Shown piece after piece: positions 46,501 to 59,330 of a DNA stretch of 64,000 nucleotides. The stretch lies in NCBI GenBank assembly GCA_949316495.1, contig OX439004.1:1118501-1182500 (forward strand). The letters are read 5' to 3'. The DNA is from Amphiduros pacificus (taxonomy: Eukaryota > Annelida > Polychaeta > Phyllodocida > Hesionidae). Every line of letters starts with the position of its first letter. Positions within the stretch are counted from its first letter, which is position 1. Made by a program: the position numbers and the translations under genes. The notes below the pieces were generated by a model. It did no database searches, was not told the origin of the DNA, and saw nothing but the letters and a program-made list of their open reading frames with translations.

Positions 46501-49500
46501 TGAGTCTCCATTTATGAGTGAAATGTTTTACCTCGTAGCAGATAATAAGCCAAACTAGATATGAGCTATGTAATCCAGTTTTAAATTTCAAAAACTCCTC
46601 ACACCTGAGGACACCTCATGTTTACAAGGGAGGAAAAAGGGAAATATAATATTGTTTCTGCTAGATTTAAGACCATAATTTAAGTGATTGTTACATTTGT
46701 TTCAAGTTTTTGTTTGTTCTTGGGTAGATTTCCCATCTTTGCATTTTTTAAATTGTTTTTGTAATTTTCATCCTTGAAAGATTTTTGCATATGTTGTATT
46801 CTATGGTAGAGGTAACAAAATATAACAATTTTTGGTTTAATGTCGAAGAAATAGTCATATATGCCAATGTAGAATCTATATGTATATATATATATATAAA
46901 TGAAATTATTTAGAATACTGTTTGGTGACTGAATCATACTATTTTCATTTTGAAGATGTTTTAATCCTGATTGCCTCGGGTTACATATTCAATAGAGGCT
47001 ACATGCTGAATGTCCTGGCATCAAACATTTATCTCCTTAAAAATCACCAATTTAAGATTATTTAGATTCATAATATTTTACTTGTTACAGTTTATTTACC
47101 AGATATTTGTGCACGAATTGCAAGGCTTCTGCCATCAGGCTTTTGTGATATTTGTACTAATTACAATAATTACTGGGGTTTTTTGGGGTTTTATTTTTGA
47201 CTACATTTTTAAACTTTTGAAAATTGTTCAATCAGAAGCTCACTTAGCAATCTTAATGGTACATTAATATGTGATGTAAGCATGTGTCCTTTATAAGCCA
47301 TTCATTCAAAGTAGGATTATATTTTATAGTGATATATCTGAGAGGAATGGGGGAGAATAACACGGAGCGAGGACTAATGTACTGCTACACAGTCATCATT
47401 TGGTTGCAATTTTTCAATATCACAAGCTATAATTGTATATATAAAATGGCTGGGGTAATATACAGCTTCTCATATTGGTTTCCTTCTTGTAGCCTATGAA
47501 CATCCAGAACAGACCGGCCAAGCTTCCACACTTTGATAGTATGGGCAGAAAGATGGAATTTCTCCCTGTTGAAGTGGTATAAACATTAGATGAACTGTAG
47601 AATGCTTCAGGCTGATTCATTTAATCCCTATGACATGGAAAGGGTGTTCCAGACAATATCAAATACTACATTTAAAAAAAAATGAAAACAAAATTCAACA
47701 CATTTTAGAACATTTCCAATATATTTTCAAGAATCAAATTTATTCCTTAGCATTGCTTCATGTACTCATAATTACTGCATATAATAACTTAATTATGACG
47801 CTTGCTTTAATGAGATGATGTGATCAAAGTTGACATTTCCAAAGAAATATTGTAGATTTTTTATTTTTGTCTAATGTTTTCAATCACTCCAAAAAATGTT
47901 TGAGTTGTGCAAGATTCTGGAACACCCTTCTGGAACACTTTACTCAATAAGAAGGGCTGGTTAACACATTCATGTATCTGCAAAAGTCAGCATGTGAATC
48001 CAAAGTATGGAGTGTGGGCTATCCAGGGTCTCATTTCCCATGCATGCTTTATTAATTTTGCTTTTCTTAGACCCATTTAGTTTGAACTATTCCCTCCAGG
48101 TGGCCGCTTATACCCCATTATTCTACATAAACAGTGCACAGGTTAATACTAAATACATATTAATCAACTTTAAAATACCAATACTACCTATACAAATCAC
48201 CACCAATTATAGATTCAGTGTTTAATTGTGCCACTTGAATATCTTTAATATTTCATTAAAACATAAATGATAAGTGAATTAAATGTAGACTAATAATAAA
48301 CTGAAAAAGATGGATATTTGCTGGTTATTGAAGGGTATAAGAGGCTCACCTTTCATCTGTAGTTTCTTTAAATTAGTTTTCTCTTTATTTCTTGTTACTT
48401 TATCTTTCCAATTGGTCACATAATTTATTTGTTTATTACAAGTTATGGATGAGTTCACATTTCAATATATTTTGTTCTATAATTATTTTCAGGGGTTGGG
48501 ATTTTTTTTTGGAAAGTCAAATTACACGTTAAAGCAAAACACTCTTATATTAATGAGAGGAAAAACAGATATAAATATACATACATACATATATTTCATC
48601 CCAAATAAAGCACTGCCTAACTTTGGTAAGTCCAGATATTGTGTAAATACACATCAGGTATTTGTGCCAAACTCTGGCTGCTTACAGTATCGGAATGTTA
48701 CACATTATATTTGTACTCTCCAGAATGATGCATTTATGAGATATTGAGCTATAAATGGCTCAATAATATGGCTCAATAATATGGCTCAATAATATGGTTC
48801 AATAATATGGTTCTGGATGTACTTATCAGTGTGTTAGACGTCATCCGTTTGCACATCACAAATTTTTGTGCCAAATATACATTTCCTGGAAGTAATAACT
48901 AAAGAGTATATTCAAACAAATAATTTCATTGATTTCAATGCTTTTAGTGGAAAATCAACACTATCAGTAGTATATAAATAATGCTTAATTATCAGCAGTT
49001 TTTTTTCTTTTAAAAGAAATATAGTGTATTTTATCTCGGCCCCTCTTTTTTTTTAATGTTCACTTGAAATAAGATGTATAACTGATAAAGTCATCTCACT
49101 AATGAGACTTGTTTGAACATTTTACGGTCATATTCTATCTTTGGTGTATTATTAAATGTTAACAAACAGATATAAATTAAAAGAAAATCTACAGTATTTA
49201 TTTTAAGAAAGTTATGTATGAAAAAAGTATACTGAAGTATAAAATTATTCCTGTGGGACAAGACAGGATGATAAAATGTGTCAATTTAGTGCATTCCATT
49301 TGATGACCTTGAAAACATCTGACTTGCCTTGAAAACCAGACCGATATTATGAATGATATGAAGTAAAATTAGGTTAGAGATAATAATAAAAGATATTTCA
49401 AGGTAGTAAGCGATGTGGTACAAATTAATGGCAGTTCAGAGAACATTGAAGGCTTATATATATACACACATGAACACAGCACAGTTAGGCAGTCTACAGA

Positions 49501-52500
49501 TACTGTGTGCAGTTAGGCAGTCTACAGATACTGTGTGCAGTTAGGCAGTCTACAGATACTGTGTGCAGTTAGGCAGTCTACAGATACTGTGCAGTTAGGC
49601 AGTCTACAGATACGTTGTGCAGTTAGGCAGTCTACAGATGCTGTGTGCAGCCATATTAGTGTGTGTTTTAAGCAGTGTGTGGCACTCTCCCATTTTGCTT
49701 TATTTTATCTTCACTCAACATATGCTAAACACCATTGGTTACATGAAGCTGTTGTGATTTATTGTGAGTTTGTGGCAGGAATCGTCTGTGCTAGCATGTA
49801 CATAAGGCAGAGAGGTTACATGTGATACATGCTTAGCAGTAACAATGAGACCATGAAGCAAAATGGAGTGAGGTAATAAAGAGACGCCTCTGCCAATTTG
49901 ACAAAATGCTTCTTACAAAATAAATCACAAATCTGAACTCACTTCTCATCTTGCCCAAACCATTCCAAGCTATCTGGTTCTTTCGCCTTGTCTGCATTGA
50001 ACTATACGTGCTATATATCTTGTAAGATTGTTTACAGCTCACGTTTGCATATTGTTAATATGTCATGTCAAATATAACATTTTAATTAACAACATGTTTA
50101 CTTCAGCTAACGCCTCAATAAAATTTTGTCTTATCATTATTAAAAAGTTACATATTTAGAACAATATAATATTGGTTATTGTTTAATGATTTCATTTCAT
50201 TTTCACGTAATTGTTATCAAAACGTATACTTTATATTGAGAGTTGGACTTTAATTTTGGTTATGAAGCATTTACGTTGGACCTAAGGAGAGCGTTTGGCT
50301 GCATCATAGAGCAATATGTCAAGGTCGAGTGAGATATGTGGATGTTGTGTAATTACAGGTGTCTATGGGAGCAGGCAGCGATGGTCGTTCCTATCTTATC
50401 TCTGGACATTGGGACCCCACTGATCCAAGCTTCCAAATACTCAACACTGAGACACCTAAAGGTAGGATGAACGCATCTCACATCGTGTATTACTCACTAT
50501 ACTGAGCTCCAGCCCCCCCACTTCCCCCCACTCCCCCCCCCCACTCAACACTGAGACACCTAAAGGTAGGAGGAGACCATCTCACATCTTGTATTACTCA
50601 CTATACTGAGCTCCAGCCCACTCCCCCCCCCCCCCCCCACCCCCCACTCAACACTGAGACACCTAAAGGTAGGAGGAGACCATCTCACATCTTGTATTAC
50701 TCACTATACTGAGCTCCAGCCCACTCCCCCCCCCCCCCCCCCCCCCACCCCCCACTCAACACTGAGACACCTAAAGGTAGGAGGAGACCATCTCACATCT
50801 TGTATTACTCACTATACTGAGCTCCAGCCCACTCCCCCCTCCCCCCACTCAACACTGAGACACCTAAAGGTAGGATGAACGCATCTCACATCTTGTATTA
50901 CTCACTATACTGAGCTCCAGCCCACTCCCCCCACCCCCCCACCCCCCACTCAACACTGAGACACCTAAAGGTAGGAGGAGACCATCTCACATCTTGTATT
51001 ACTCACTATACTGAGCTCCAGCCCACTCCCCCCTCCCCCCACTCCCCCCCACTCAACACTGAGACACCTAAAGGTAGGATGAACACATCTCACATCTTGT
51101 ATTACTCACTATACTGAGCTCCAGCCCACTCCCCCCCCCCCCCCCACCCCCCACTCAACACTGAGACACCTAAAGGTAGGAGGAGACCATCTCACATCTT
51201 GTATTACTCACTATACTGAGCTCCAGCCCACTCCCCCCCCCCCACCCCCCACTCAACACTGAGACACCTAAAGGTAGGAGGAGACCATCTCACATCTTGT
51301 ATTACTCACTATACTGAGCTCCAGCCCACTCCCCCCTCCCCCCACTCCCCCCCACTCAACACTGAGACACCTAAAGGTAGGATGAACACATCTCACATCT
51401 TGTATTACTCACTATACTGAGCTCCAGCCCACTCCCCCCTCCCCCCACTCCCCCCCACTCAACACTGAGACACCTAAAGGTAGGAGGAGACCATCTCACA
51501 TCTTGTATTACTCACTATACTGAGCTCCAGCCCCCCCACTTCCCCCCACTCCCCCCCCCACTCAACACTGAGACACCTAAAGGTAGGATGAACGCATCTC
51601 ACATCTTGTATTACTCACTATACTGAGCTCCAGCCCACTCCCCCCACCCCCCCACCCCCCACCCCCCACTCAACACTGAGACACCTAAAGGTAGGAGGAG
51701 TGCATCTCACATCTTGTATTGCTCACTATACTGAGCTCCAGCCCACTCCCCCCACCCCCCACTCAACACTGAGACACCTAAAGGTAGGAGGAGACCATCT
51801 CACATCTTGTATTACTCACTATACTGAGCTCCAGCCCACTCCCCCCACCCCCCACCCCCCACCCCCCACTCAACACTGAGACACCTAAAGGTAGGAGGAG
51901 ACCATCTCACATCTTGTATTACTCACTATACTGAGCTCCAGCCCACTCCCCCCACCCCCCACCCCCCACCCCCCACTCAACACTGAGACACCTAAAGGTA
52001 GGAGGAGACCATCTCACATCTTGTATTACTCACTATACTGAGCTCCAGCCCACTCCCCCCCCCCCCACCCCCCACTCAACACTGAGACACCTAAAGGTAG
52101 GAGGAGACCATCTCACATCTTGTATTACTCACTATACTGAGCTCCAGCCCACTCCCCCCCCCCCCCCCCACCCCCCACTCAACACTGAGACACCTAAAGG
52201 TAGGAGGAGACCATCTCACATCTTGTATTACTCACTATACTGAGCTCCAGCCCACTCCCCCCCCCCCCCACCCCCCACTCAACACTGAGACACCTAAAGG
52301 TAGGAGGAGACCATCTCACATCTTGTATTACTCACTATACTGAGCTCCAGCCCACTCCCCCCACCCCCCCCCCACCCCCCACTCAACACTGAGACACCTA
52401 AAGGTAGGAGGAGACCATCTCACATCTTGTATTACTCACTATACTGAGCTCCAGCCCACTCCCCCCTCCCCCCACTCCCCCCCACTCAACACTGAGACAC

Positions 52501-54352
52501 CTAAAGGTAGGATGAACACATCTCACATCTTGTATTACTCACTATACTGAGCTCCAGCCCACTCCCCCCTCCCCCCCCCACCCCCCACTCAACACTGAGA
52601 CACCTAAAGGTAGGAGGAGACCATCTCACATCTTGTATTACTCACTATACTGAGCTCCAGCCCCCCCACTTCCCCCCACTCCCCCCCCCCCCACTCAACA
52701 CTGAGACACCTAAAGGTAGGAGGAGACCATCTCACATCTTGTATTACTCACTATACTGAGCTCCAGCCCACTCCCCCCACCCCCCCACCCCCCACTCAAC
52801 ACTGAGACACCTAAAGGTAGGAGGAGACCATCTCACATCTTGTATTACTCACTATACTGAGCTCCAGCCCACTCCCCCCACCCCCCACCCCCCACCCCCC
52901 ACTCAACACTGAGACACCTAAAGGTAGGAGGAGACCATCTCACATCTTGTATTACTCACTATACTGAGCTCCAGCCCACTCCCCCCACCCCCCACCCCCC
53001 ACCCCCCACTCAACACTGAGACACCTAAAGGTAGGAGGAGACCATCTCACATCTTGTATTACTCACTATACTGAGCTCCAGCCCACTCCCCCCCCCCCCC
53101 CCCCACCCCCCACTCAACACTGAGACACCTAAAGGTAGGAGGAGACCATCTCACATCTTGTATTACTCACTATACTGAGCTCCAGCCCACTCCCCCCACC
53201 CCCCACCCCCCACCCCCCACTCAACACTGAGACACCTAAAGGTAGGAGGAGACCATCTCACATCTTGTATTACTCACTATACTGAGCTCCAGCCCACTCC
53301 CCCCCCCCCCCCACCCCCCACTCAACACTGAGACACCTAAAGGTAGGAGGAGACCATCTCACATCTTGTATTACTCACTATACTGAGCTCCAGCCCACTC
53401 CCCCCACCCCCCACCCCCCACCCCCCACTCAACACTGAGACACCTAAAGGTAGGAGGAGACCATCTCACATCTTGTATTACTCACTATACTGAGCTCCAG
53501 CCCACTCCCCCCTCCCCCCCCCCACCCCCCACTCAACACTGAGACACCTAAAGGTAGGAGGAGACCATCTCACATCTTGTATTACTCACTATACTGAGCT
53601 TGAATTATTAATTTTAATTCAGATAATTTCAATCTATAAAAGTGGAGAGGCGGGAGATGACTGTCAACATTTATCTGTATTTCAGCATTACAAAACTGAA
53701 AAAATAATTAGTATATGTATGAATTATGATTTGATTCTTGATTTACAAATAATATTGAATATAGATCTGGTATATTCTTGATTTACAGATCATATTGAAT
53801 ATTGATCTGGTATATTCTTGATTTACAGATCATATAGAATATTGATGTGGTATAATATTGATTTACAGATCATATAGAATATTGATGTGGTATATTATTG
53901 ATTTACATATCATATTGAATATTGATGTGGTATATTCTTGATTTACAGATCATATTGAATATTGATCTGGTATATTCTTGATTTACAGATCATATTGAAT
54001 ATTGATGTGGTATATTCTTGATTTACAGATCATATTGAATATTGATCTGGTATATTCTTGATTTACAGATCATATTGAATATATATCTGGTATATTCTTG
54101 ATTTACATATCATATTGAATAATGATGTGGTATATTCTTGATTTACAGATCATACAGAATATTGATGTGGTATATTATTTTGCAGATACTCGCGTGTTCA
54201 TGACCATAGCAGTGGACCTTGTGATTGAGGGAATACAGGAACCTGTCCGCTTCCTAGTAGAAACCAAAGCCAAGATCTTCCCCACTAATGAAAGATTCTG
54301 GTACTTCACCAAGAAACCACTGCAGGAAGTTTTCCTTCTCAAGATTGCCCAG
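43570..54352 (+). CDS. RABGAP1L: RABGAP1/RABGAP1L orthologue, 5' part (PTB/PID and DUF3694 region)
   Basis: Rab GTPase-activating protein of the TBC family acting in endosome and Golgi traffic. Seven firm exons: 43,570-43,903, 44,179-44,392, 44,655-44,838, 45,178-45,440, 46,290-46,356, 50,359-50,461 and 54,186-54,352, with agreeing phases and 444 codons. The start region (EYVVVNAEPRLKIADNGD) resembles RABGAP1L. GVTYLGAASVNAPRSE, LIDPGSQTEI, FAFTCSH and ILYSFAMAFRR mark the PID domain at about 120-265. FREDDGKGNFS, RCFGLLISPGRNVKHGDMH and DLVIEGIQEPVRFLVETK mark the following kinesin-like (DUF3694) domain. The last exon ends VFLLKIAQ in phase 0. The catalytic TBC domain and coiled coil are not in the window, so the gene is partial. 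RABGAP1 and RABGAP1L cannot be separated safely; an invertebrate may have one gene for both. Confidence 0.93.
46049..46231. mobile_element. CAGTG-ended MITE, copy C (RABGAP1 intron 4)
   Basis: A 183-bp copy with ends CAGTGATGAAAGTC...GACTTTCTTCACTG, flanked by the 6-bp duplication CAATTA (46,043-46,048 and 46,232-46,237). The middle is nearly the same as copy B. Confidence 0.9.
47493..47576 (+). CDS. Candidate cassette exon of the RABGAP1-like gene
   Basis: After a strong acceptor (TTGGTTTCCTTCTTGTAG) there are 84 bases, 28 codons, open in the frame set by the flanking exons and starting and ending in phase 0: PMNIQNRPAKLPHF, then DSMGRKMEFLPVEV. It ends at GAAGTG|GTATAA, a weak donor. It would insert between LIDM and VSMGAGSDG without a frame change. 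It is richer in G+C than the intron around it. Human RABGAP1 and RABGAP1L, as remembered, have no insert here, so it is optional at best. Confidence 0.4.
49482..49650. repeat. 28-bp minisatellite, six units
   Basis: The unit core is CAGTTAGGCAGTCTACAGAT followed by ACTGTGTG. One unit is three to four bases shorter. Confidence 0.93.
50440..53600. repeat. About 100-bp minisatellite built on the RABGAP1 exon 6 end and its splice donor
   Basis: About 31 units. Each has 22 coding bases of the exon end (ACTCAACACTGAGACACCTA and AAG), the donor GTAGGA, about 50 bases of intron (CATCTCACATCTTGTATTAC...CTGAGCTCCAGCCC) and a C-rich tract of variable length, (C)n with single A or T breaks. The first unit is the real exon end at 50,461. 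Units are near identical except for GTAGGATGAAC or GTAGGAGGAGA and the length of the C tract. The minus strand is strongly G-rich and could form G-quadruplexes. Confidence 0.97.
53731..54172. repeat. 40-bp minisatellite next to the RABGAP1 exon 7 acceptor, about 11 units
   Basis: The unit is TATTCTTGATTTACAGATCA with TATTGAATATTGATCTGG. Each unit holds TTCTTGATTTACAG, a good 3' splice site form. The last unit runs into the real acceptor (TATTATTTTGCAG, ending 54,185). Confidence 0.93.
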
Positions 54353-54515
54353 GTAAGATCGTGTCATTTGAGCTATAACTTGTCTTATGTATTTTTTGGG
54401 GGAAAAAGAAAGTAGAAAATTTTCAATACCAGACATAATTGGGATAATGCCACTCAATATCTGCCTGAAAGCCATATGTCATCAAAAGGAGACCTGAAAA
54501 TATATATTACACTAT

Positions 54516-57500
54516 CATAGATATCTACAATGCTAGGGGACCTGAGTTATTTTACTCCATCATAGATATCTACAATGCTAGGGGACCTGAGTTATTTTAC
54601 TCCATCATAGATATCTACAATGCTAGGGGACCTGAGTTATTTTACTCCATCATAGATATCTACAATGCTAGGGGACCTGAGTTATTTTACTCCATCATAG
54701 ATATCTACAATGCTAGGGGACCTGAGTTATTTTACTCCATCATAGATATCTACAATGCTAGGAGACCTGAGTTATTTTACTCCATCATAGATATCTACAA
54801 TGCTAGGGGACCTGAGTTATTTTACTCCATCATAGATATCTACAATGCTAGGGGACCTGAGTTATTTTACTCCATCATAGATATCTACAATGCTAGGGGA
54901 CCCGAGTTATTTTACTCCATCATAGATATCTGCAATGCTAGGGGACCTGAGTTATTTTACTCCATCATAGATATCTACAATGCTAGGAGACCTGAGTTAT
55001 TTTACTCCATCATAGATATCTACAATGCTAGGGGACCTGAGTTATTTTACTCCATCATAGATATCTACAATGCCAGGGGACCTGAGTTATTTTACTCCAT
55101 CATAGATATCTACAATGCTAGGAGACCTGAGTTATTTTACTCCATCATAGATATCTACAATGCCAGGGGACCCGAGTTATTTTACTCCATCATAGATATC
55201 TACAATGCTAGGGGACCTGAGTTATCATAGATATCTACAATGCTAGGGGACCTGAGTTATTTTACTCCATCATAGATATCTACAATGCTAGGGGACCTGA
55301 GTTATTTTACTCCATCATAGATATCTACAATGCTAGGGGACCTGAGTTATTTTACTCCATCATAGATATCTACAATGCTAGGAGACCTGAGTTATTTTAC
55401 TCCATCATAGATATCTACAATGCTAGGGGACCTGAGTTATCATAGATATCTACAATGCTAGGGGACCTGAGTTATTTTACTCCATCATAGATATCTACAA
55501 TGCTAGGGGACCTGAGTTATTTTACTCCATCATAGATATCTACAATGCTAGGGGACCTGAGTTATTTTACTCCATCATAGATATCTACAATGCTAGGGGA
55601 CCTGAGTTATTTTACTCCATCATAGATATCTACAATGCTAGGGGACCTGAGTTATTTTACTCCATCATAGATATCTACAATGCTAGGAGACCTGAGTTAT
55701 TTTACTCCATCATAGATATCTACAATGCTAGGGGACCTGAGTTATCATAGATATCTACAATGCTAGGGGACCTGAGTTATTTTACTCCATCATAGATATC
55801 TACAATGCTAGGGGACCTGAGTTATTTTACTCCATCATAGATATCTACAATGCTAGGGGACCTGAGTTATTTTACTCCATCATAGATATCTACAATGCTA
55901 GGGGACCTGAGTTATTTTACTCCATCATAGATATCTACAATGCTAGGGGACCTGAGTTATTTTACTCCATCATAGATATCTACAATGCTAGGAGACCTGA
56001 GTTATTTTACTCCATCATAGATATCTACAATGCTAGGGGACCTGAGTTATCATAGATATCTACAATGCTAGGGGACCTGAGTTATTTTACTCCATCATAG
56101 ATATCTACAATGCTAGGGGACCTGAGTTATTTTACTCCATCATAGATATCTACAATGCTAGGGGACCTGAGTTATTTTAATCCATCATAGATATCTACAA
56201 TGCTAGGGGACCTGAGTTATTTTACTCCATCATAGATATCTACAATGCTAGGGGACCTGAGTTATTTTACTCCATCATAGATATCTACAATGCTAGGGGA
56301 CCTGAGTTATTTTACTCCATCATAGATATCTACAATGCTAGGGGACCTGAGTTATTTTACTCCATCATAGATATCTACAATGCTAGGGGACCTGAGTTAT
56401 TTTACTCCATCATAGATATCTACAATGCTAGGGGACCTGAGTTATTTTACTCCATCATAGATATCTACAATGCCAGGGGACCTGAGTTATTTTACTCCAT
56501 CATAGATATCTGCAATGCCAGGGGACCTGAGTTATTTTAATCCATCATAGATATCTACAATGCTAGGGGACCTGAGTTATCATAGATATCTACAATGCTA
56601 GGGGACCTGAGTTATTTTACTCCATCATAGATATCTACAATGCTAGGGGACCTGAGTTATTTTACTCCATCATAGATATCTACAATGCTAGGAGACCTGA
56701 GTTATTTTACTCCATCATAGATATCTACAATGCTAGGGGACCTGAGTTATTTTACTCCATCATAGATATCTACAATGCCAGGGGACCTGAGTTATTTTAC
56801 TCCATCATAGATATCTACAATGCTAGGGGACCTGAGTTATTTTACTCCATCATAGATATCTACAATGCTAGGGGACCTGAGTTATTTTACTCCATCATAG
56901 ATATCTTCAATGCTAGGGGACCTGAGTTATTTTACTCCATCATAGATATCTACAATGCTAGGAGACCTGAGTTATTTTACTCCATCATAGATATCTACAA
57001 TGCTAGGGGACCTGAGTTATTTTACTCCATCATAGATATCTACAATGCTAGGGGACCTGAGTTATCATAGATATCTACAATGCTAGGGGACCTGAGTTAT
57101 TTTACTCCATCATAGATATCTACAATGCTAGGGGACCTGAGTTATTTTACTCCATCATAGATATCTACAATGCTAGGGGACCTGAGTTATTTTACTCCAT
57201 CATAGATATCTACAATGCTAGGGGACCTGAGTTATCATAGATATCTACAATGCTAGGGGACCTGAGTTATTTTACTCCATCATAGATATCTACAATGCTA
57301 GGGGACCTGAGTTATTTTACTCCATCATAGATATCTACAATGCTAGGGGACCTGAGTTATTTTACTCCATCATAGATATCTACAATGCTAGGGGACCTGA
57401 GTTATCATAGATATCTACAATGCTAGGGGACCTGAGTTATTTTACTCCATCATAGATATCTGCAATGCCAGGGGACCTGAGTTATTTTACTCCATCATAG

Positions 57501-58634
57501 ATATCTACAATGCTAGGGGACCTGAGTTATTTTACTCCATCATAGATATCTACAATGCCAGGGGACCTGAGTTATTTTACTCCATCATAGATATCTACAA
57601 TGCTAGGGGACCTGAGTTATCATAGATATCTACAATGCTAGGGGACCTGAGTTATTTTACTCCATCATAGATATCTACAATGCTAGGGGACCTGAGTTAT
57701 TTTACTCCATCATAGATATCTACAATGCCAGGGGACCTGAGTTATTTTACTCCATCATAGATATCTACAATGCTAGGGGACCTGAGTTATTTTACTCCAT
57801 CATAGATATCTACAATGCTAGGGGACCTGAGTTATTTTACTCCATCATAGATATCTACAATGCTAGGGGACCTGAGATATTTCACTCCATCATAGATATC
57901 TACAATGCTAGGAGACCTGAGTTATTTTACTCCATCATAGATATCTACAATGCTAGGGTACCTGAGTTATTTTACTTCATCATAGATATCTACAATGCTA
58001 GGGGACCTGAGTTATTTTACTCCATCATAGATATCTACAATGCCAGGGGACCTGAGTTATTTTACTCCATCATAGATATCTACAATGCTAGGGGACCTGA
58101 GTTATTTTACTCCATCATAGATATCTACAATGCTAGGGGACCTGAGTTATTTTACTCCATCATAGATATCTACAATGCTAGGGGACCTGAGTTATTTTAC
58201 TCCATCATAGATATCTACAATGCTAGGAGACCTGAGTTATTTTACTCCATCATAGATATCTACAATGCTAGGGGACCTGAGTTATTTTACTCCATCATAG
58301 ATATCTACAATGCCAGGGGACCTGAGTTATTTTACTCCATCATAGATATCTACAATGCTAGGGGACCTGAGTTATTTTACTCCATCATAGATATCTACAA
58401 TGCTTGGGGACCTGAGTTATTTTACTCCATCATAGATATCTACAATGCTAGGGGACCTGAGTTATTTTACTCCATCATAGATATCTACAATGCTAGGAGA
58501 CCTGAGTTATTTTACTCCATCATAGATATCTACAATGCTAGGGGACCTGAGTTATTTTACTCCATCATAGATATCTTCAATGCTAGGGGACCTGAGTTAT
58601 TTTACTCCATCATAGATATCTACAATGCTAGGGA
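54516..58634. repeat. 45-bp satellite, about 90 units, with recurrent 35-bp short units
   Basis: The main unit is CATAGATATCTACAATGCTA then GGGGACCTGAGTTATTTTAC and TCCAT. A 10-bp deletion of TTTACTCCAT gives 35-bp units that recur at spacings of 170, 215, 305, 485 and 530 bp, which are whole numbers of 45-bp units plus one short one. Point variants (AGGAGACC, GCCAGGGG, TCTGCAAT) also recur. It fills the intron after RABGAP1 exon 7. Confidence 0.98.
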
Positions 58635-58864
58635 TCGAATATAGATATACAATATGATTCCTCCATAGATATCTACAGGTAAATTGTATTGTTTCATTAT
58701 ACCTACATGTATTATTAGGGGCCTAGGATGCTTATTCACATTATTTAAACAGAAAATCTGTGTTTTTGTGAAAACCTGCCGTCTTTGTGTCTTATTTTTA
58801 ATTAAATGAAATTTGTGAATACCGTAGAAATCATCTTTGAATTTTCCCTCATATCATCATTCAG

Positions 58865-59020
58865 CATTTAGAGGAGGCTATAGAACAGTTGATTAAAATG
58901 AGAATGAACCAAAAGAGACTGTCTGACAGAGTCAAGATAAAAATCAATCTCACGCCAAGTGGCCGGACTTCGCAAAGACTGACCAAAAATGCAAGCTTAT
59001 TAGCACCAGGTCCTCTTTGA
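58865..59020 (+). CDS. Candidate alternative last exon of the RABGAP1-like gene
   Basis: After a 3' splice site (CATCATTCAG, ending 58,864) there are 51 codons and a stop in phase 0, the phase left by exon 7. The start reads HLEEAIEQLIKMRMNQKRLS, a likely amphipathic helix. The last about 13 residues fall in a tRNA-derived SINE-like stretch. It does not match the RABGAP1 linker as remembered. It may be an alternative short C-terminus, a chance open frame, or an exon of something unrecognised. Confidence 0.3.
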   Translation, partial: HLEEAIEQLIKMRMNQKRLSDRVKIKINLTPSGRTSQRLTKNASLLAPGPL

Positions 59021-59105
59021 GGATTCAAAGGTCACGGGTTCAATTCTAGGCCATGCTGAAATTGGATTCATATTACAATTTCTCATGATCTGAGGCCCGT
59101 GCCTT
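58985..59105 (+). mobile_element. Possible tRNA-derived SINE remnant
   Basis: AAGGTCACGGGTTCAATTCT is close to a tRNA B-box (GGTTCRANNCC) in the setting usual for invertebrate SINEs; an A-box is only weakly visible. There is no clear tail or target duplication. Confidence 0.35.
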
Positions 59106-59106
59106 G

Positions 59107-59330
59107 TAAGTCTGTGACCAGATGCCATAAGTTTGTGACCAGATGCCATAAGTTTGTGACCAGATGCCATAGTTTGTGACCAGATGCCATAAGTTTGTGA
59201 CCAGATGCCATAAGTTTGTGACCAGATACCATAATTTTCTGACCAGATGCCATAAGTCAGTGGCCAGATGCCATAAGTTTGTGACCAGATGCCATAATTT
59301 TGTGACCAGATGCCATAAGTTTGTGACCTG
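59107..59330. repeat. 21-bp minisatellite, about 10 units
   Basis: The unit is TGTGACCAGATGCCATAAGT plus T. It is followed by a (CAAA)n run at about 59,425-59,465. Confidence 0.93.

Larger units (their letters stand above)
46357..50358. other. RABGAP1 intron 5, AT-rich
   Basis: About 4 kb. Apart from the candidate cassette exon and the 28-bp array at 49.5 kb it shows only low-complexity AT-rich DNA and small tandem runs such as GGCTCAATAATAT at about 48,758-48,800. Confidence 0.5.
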
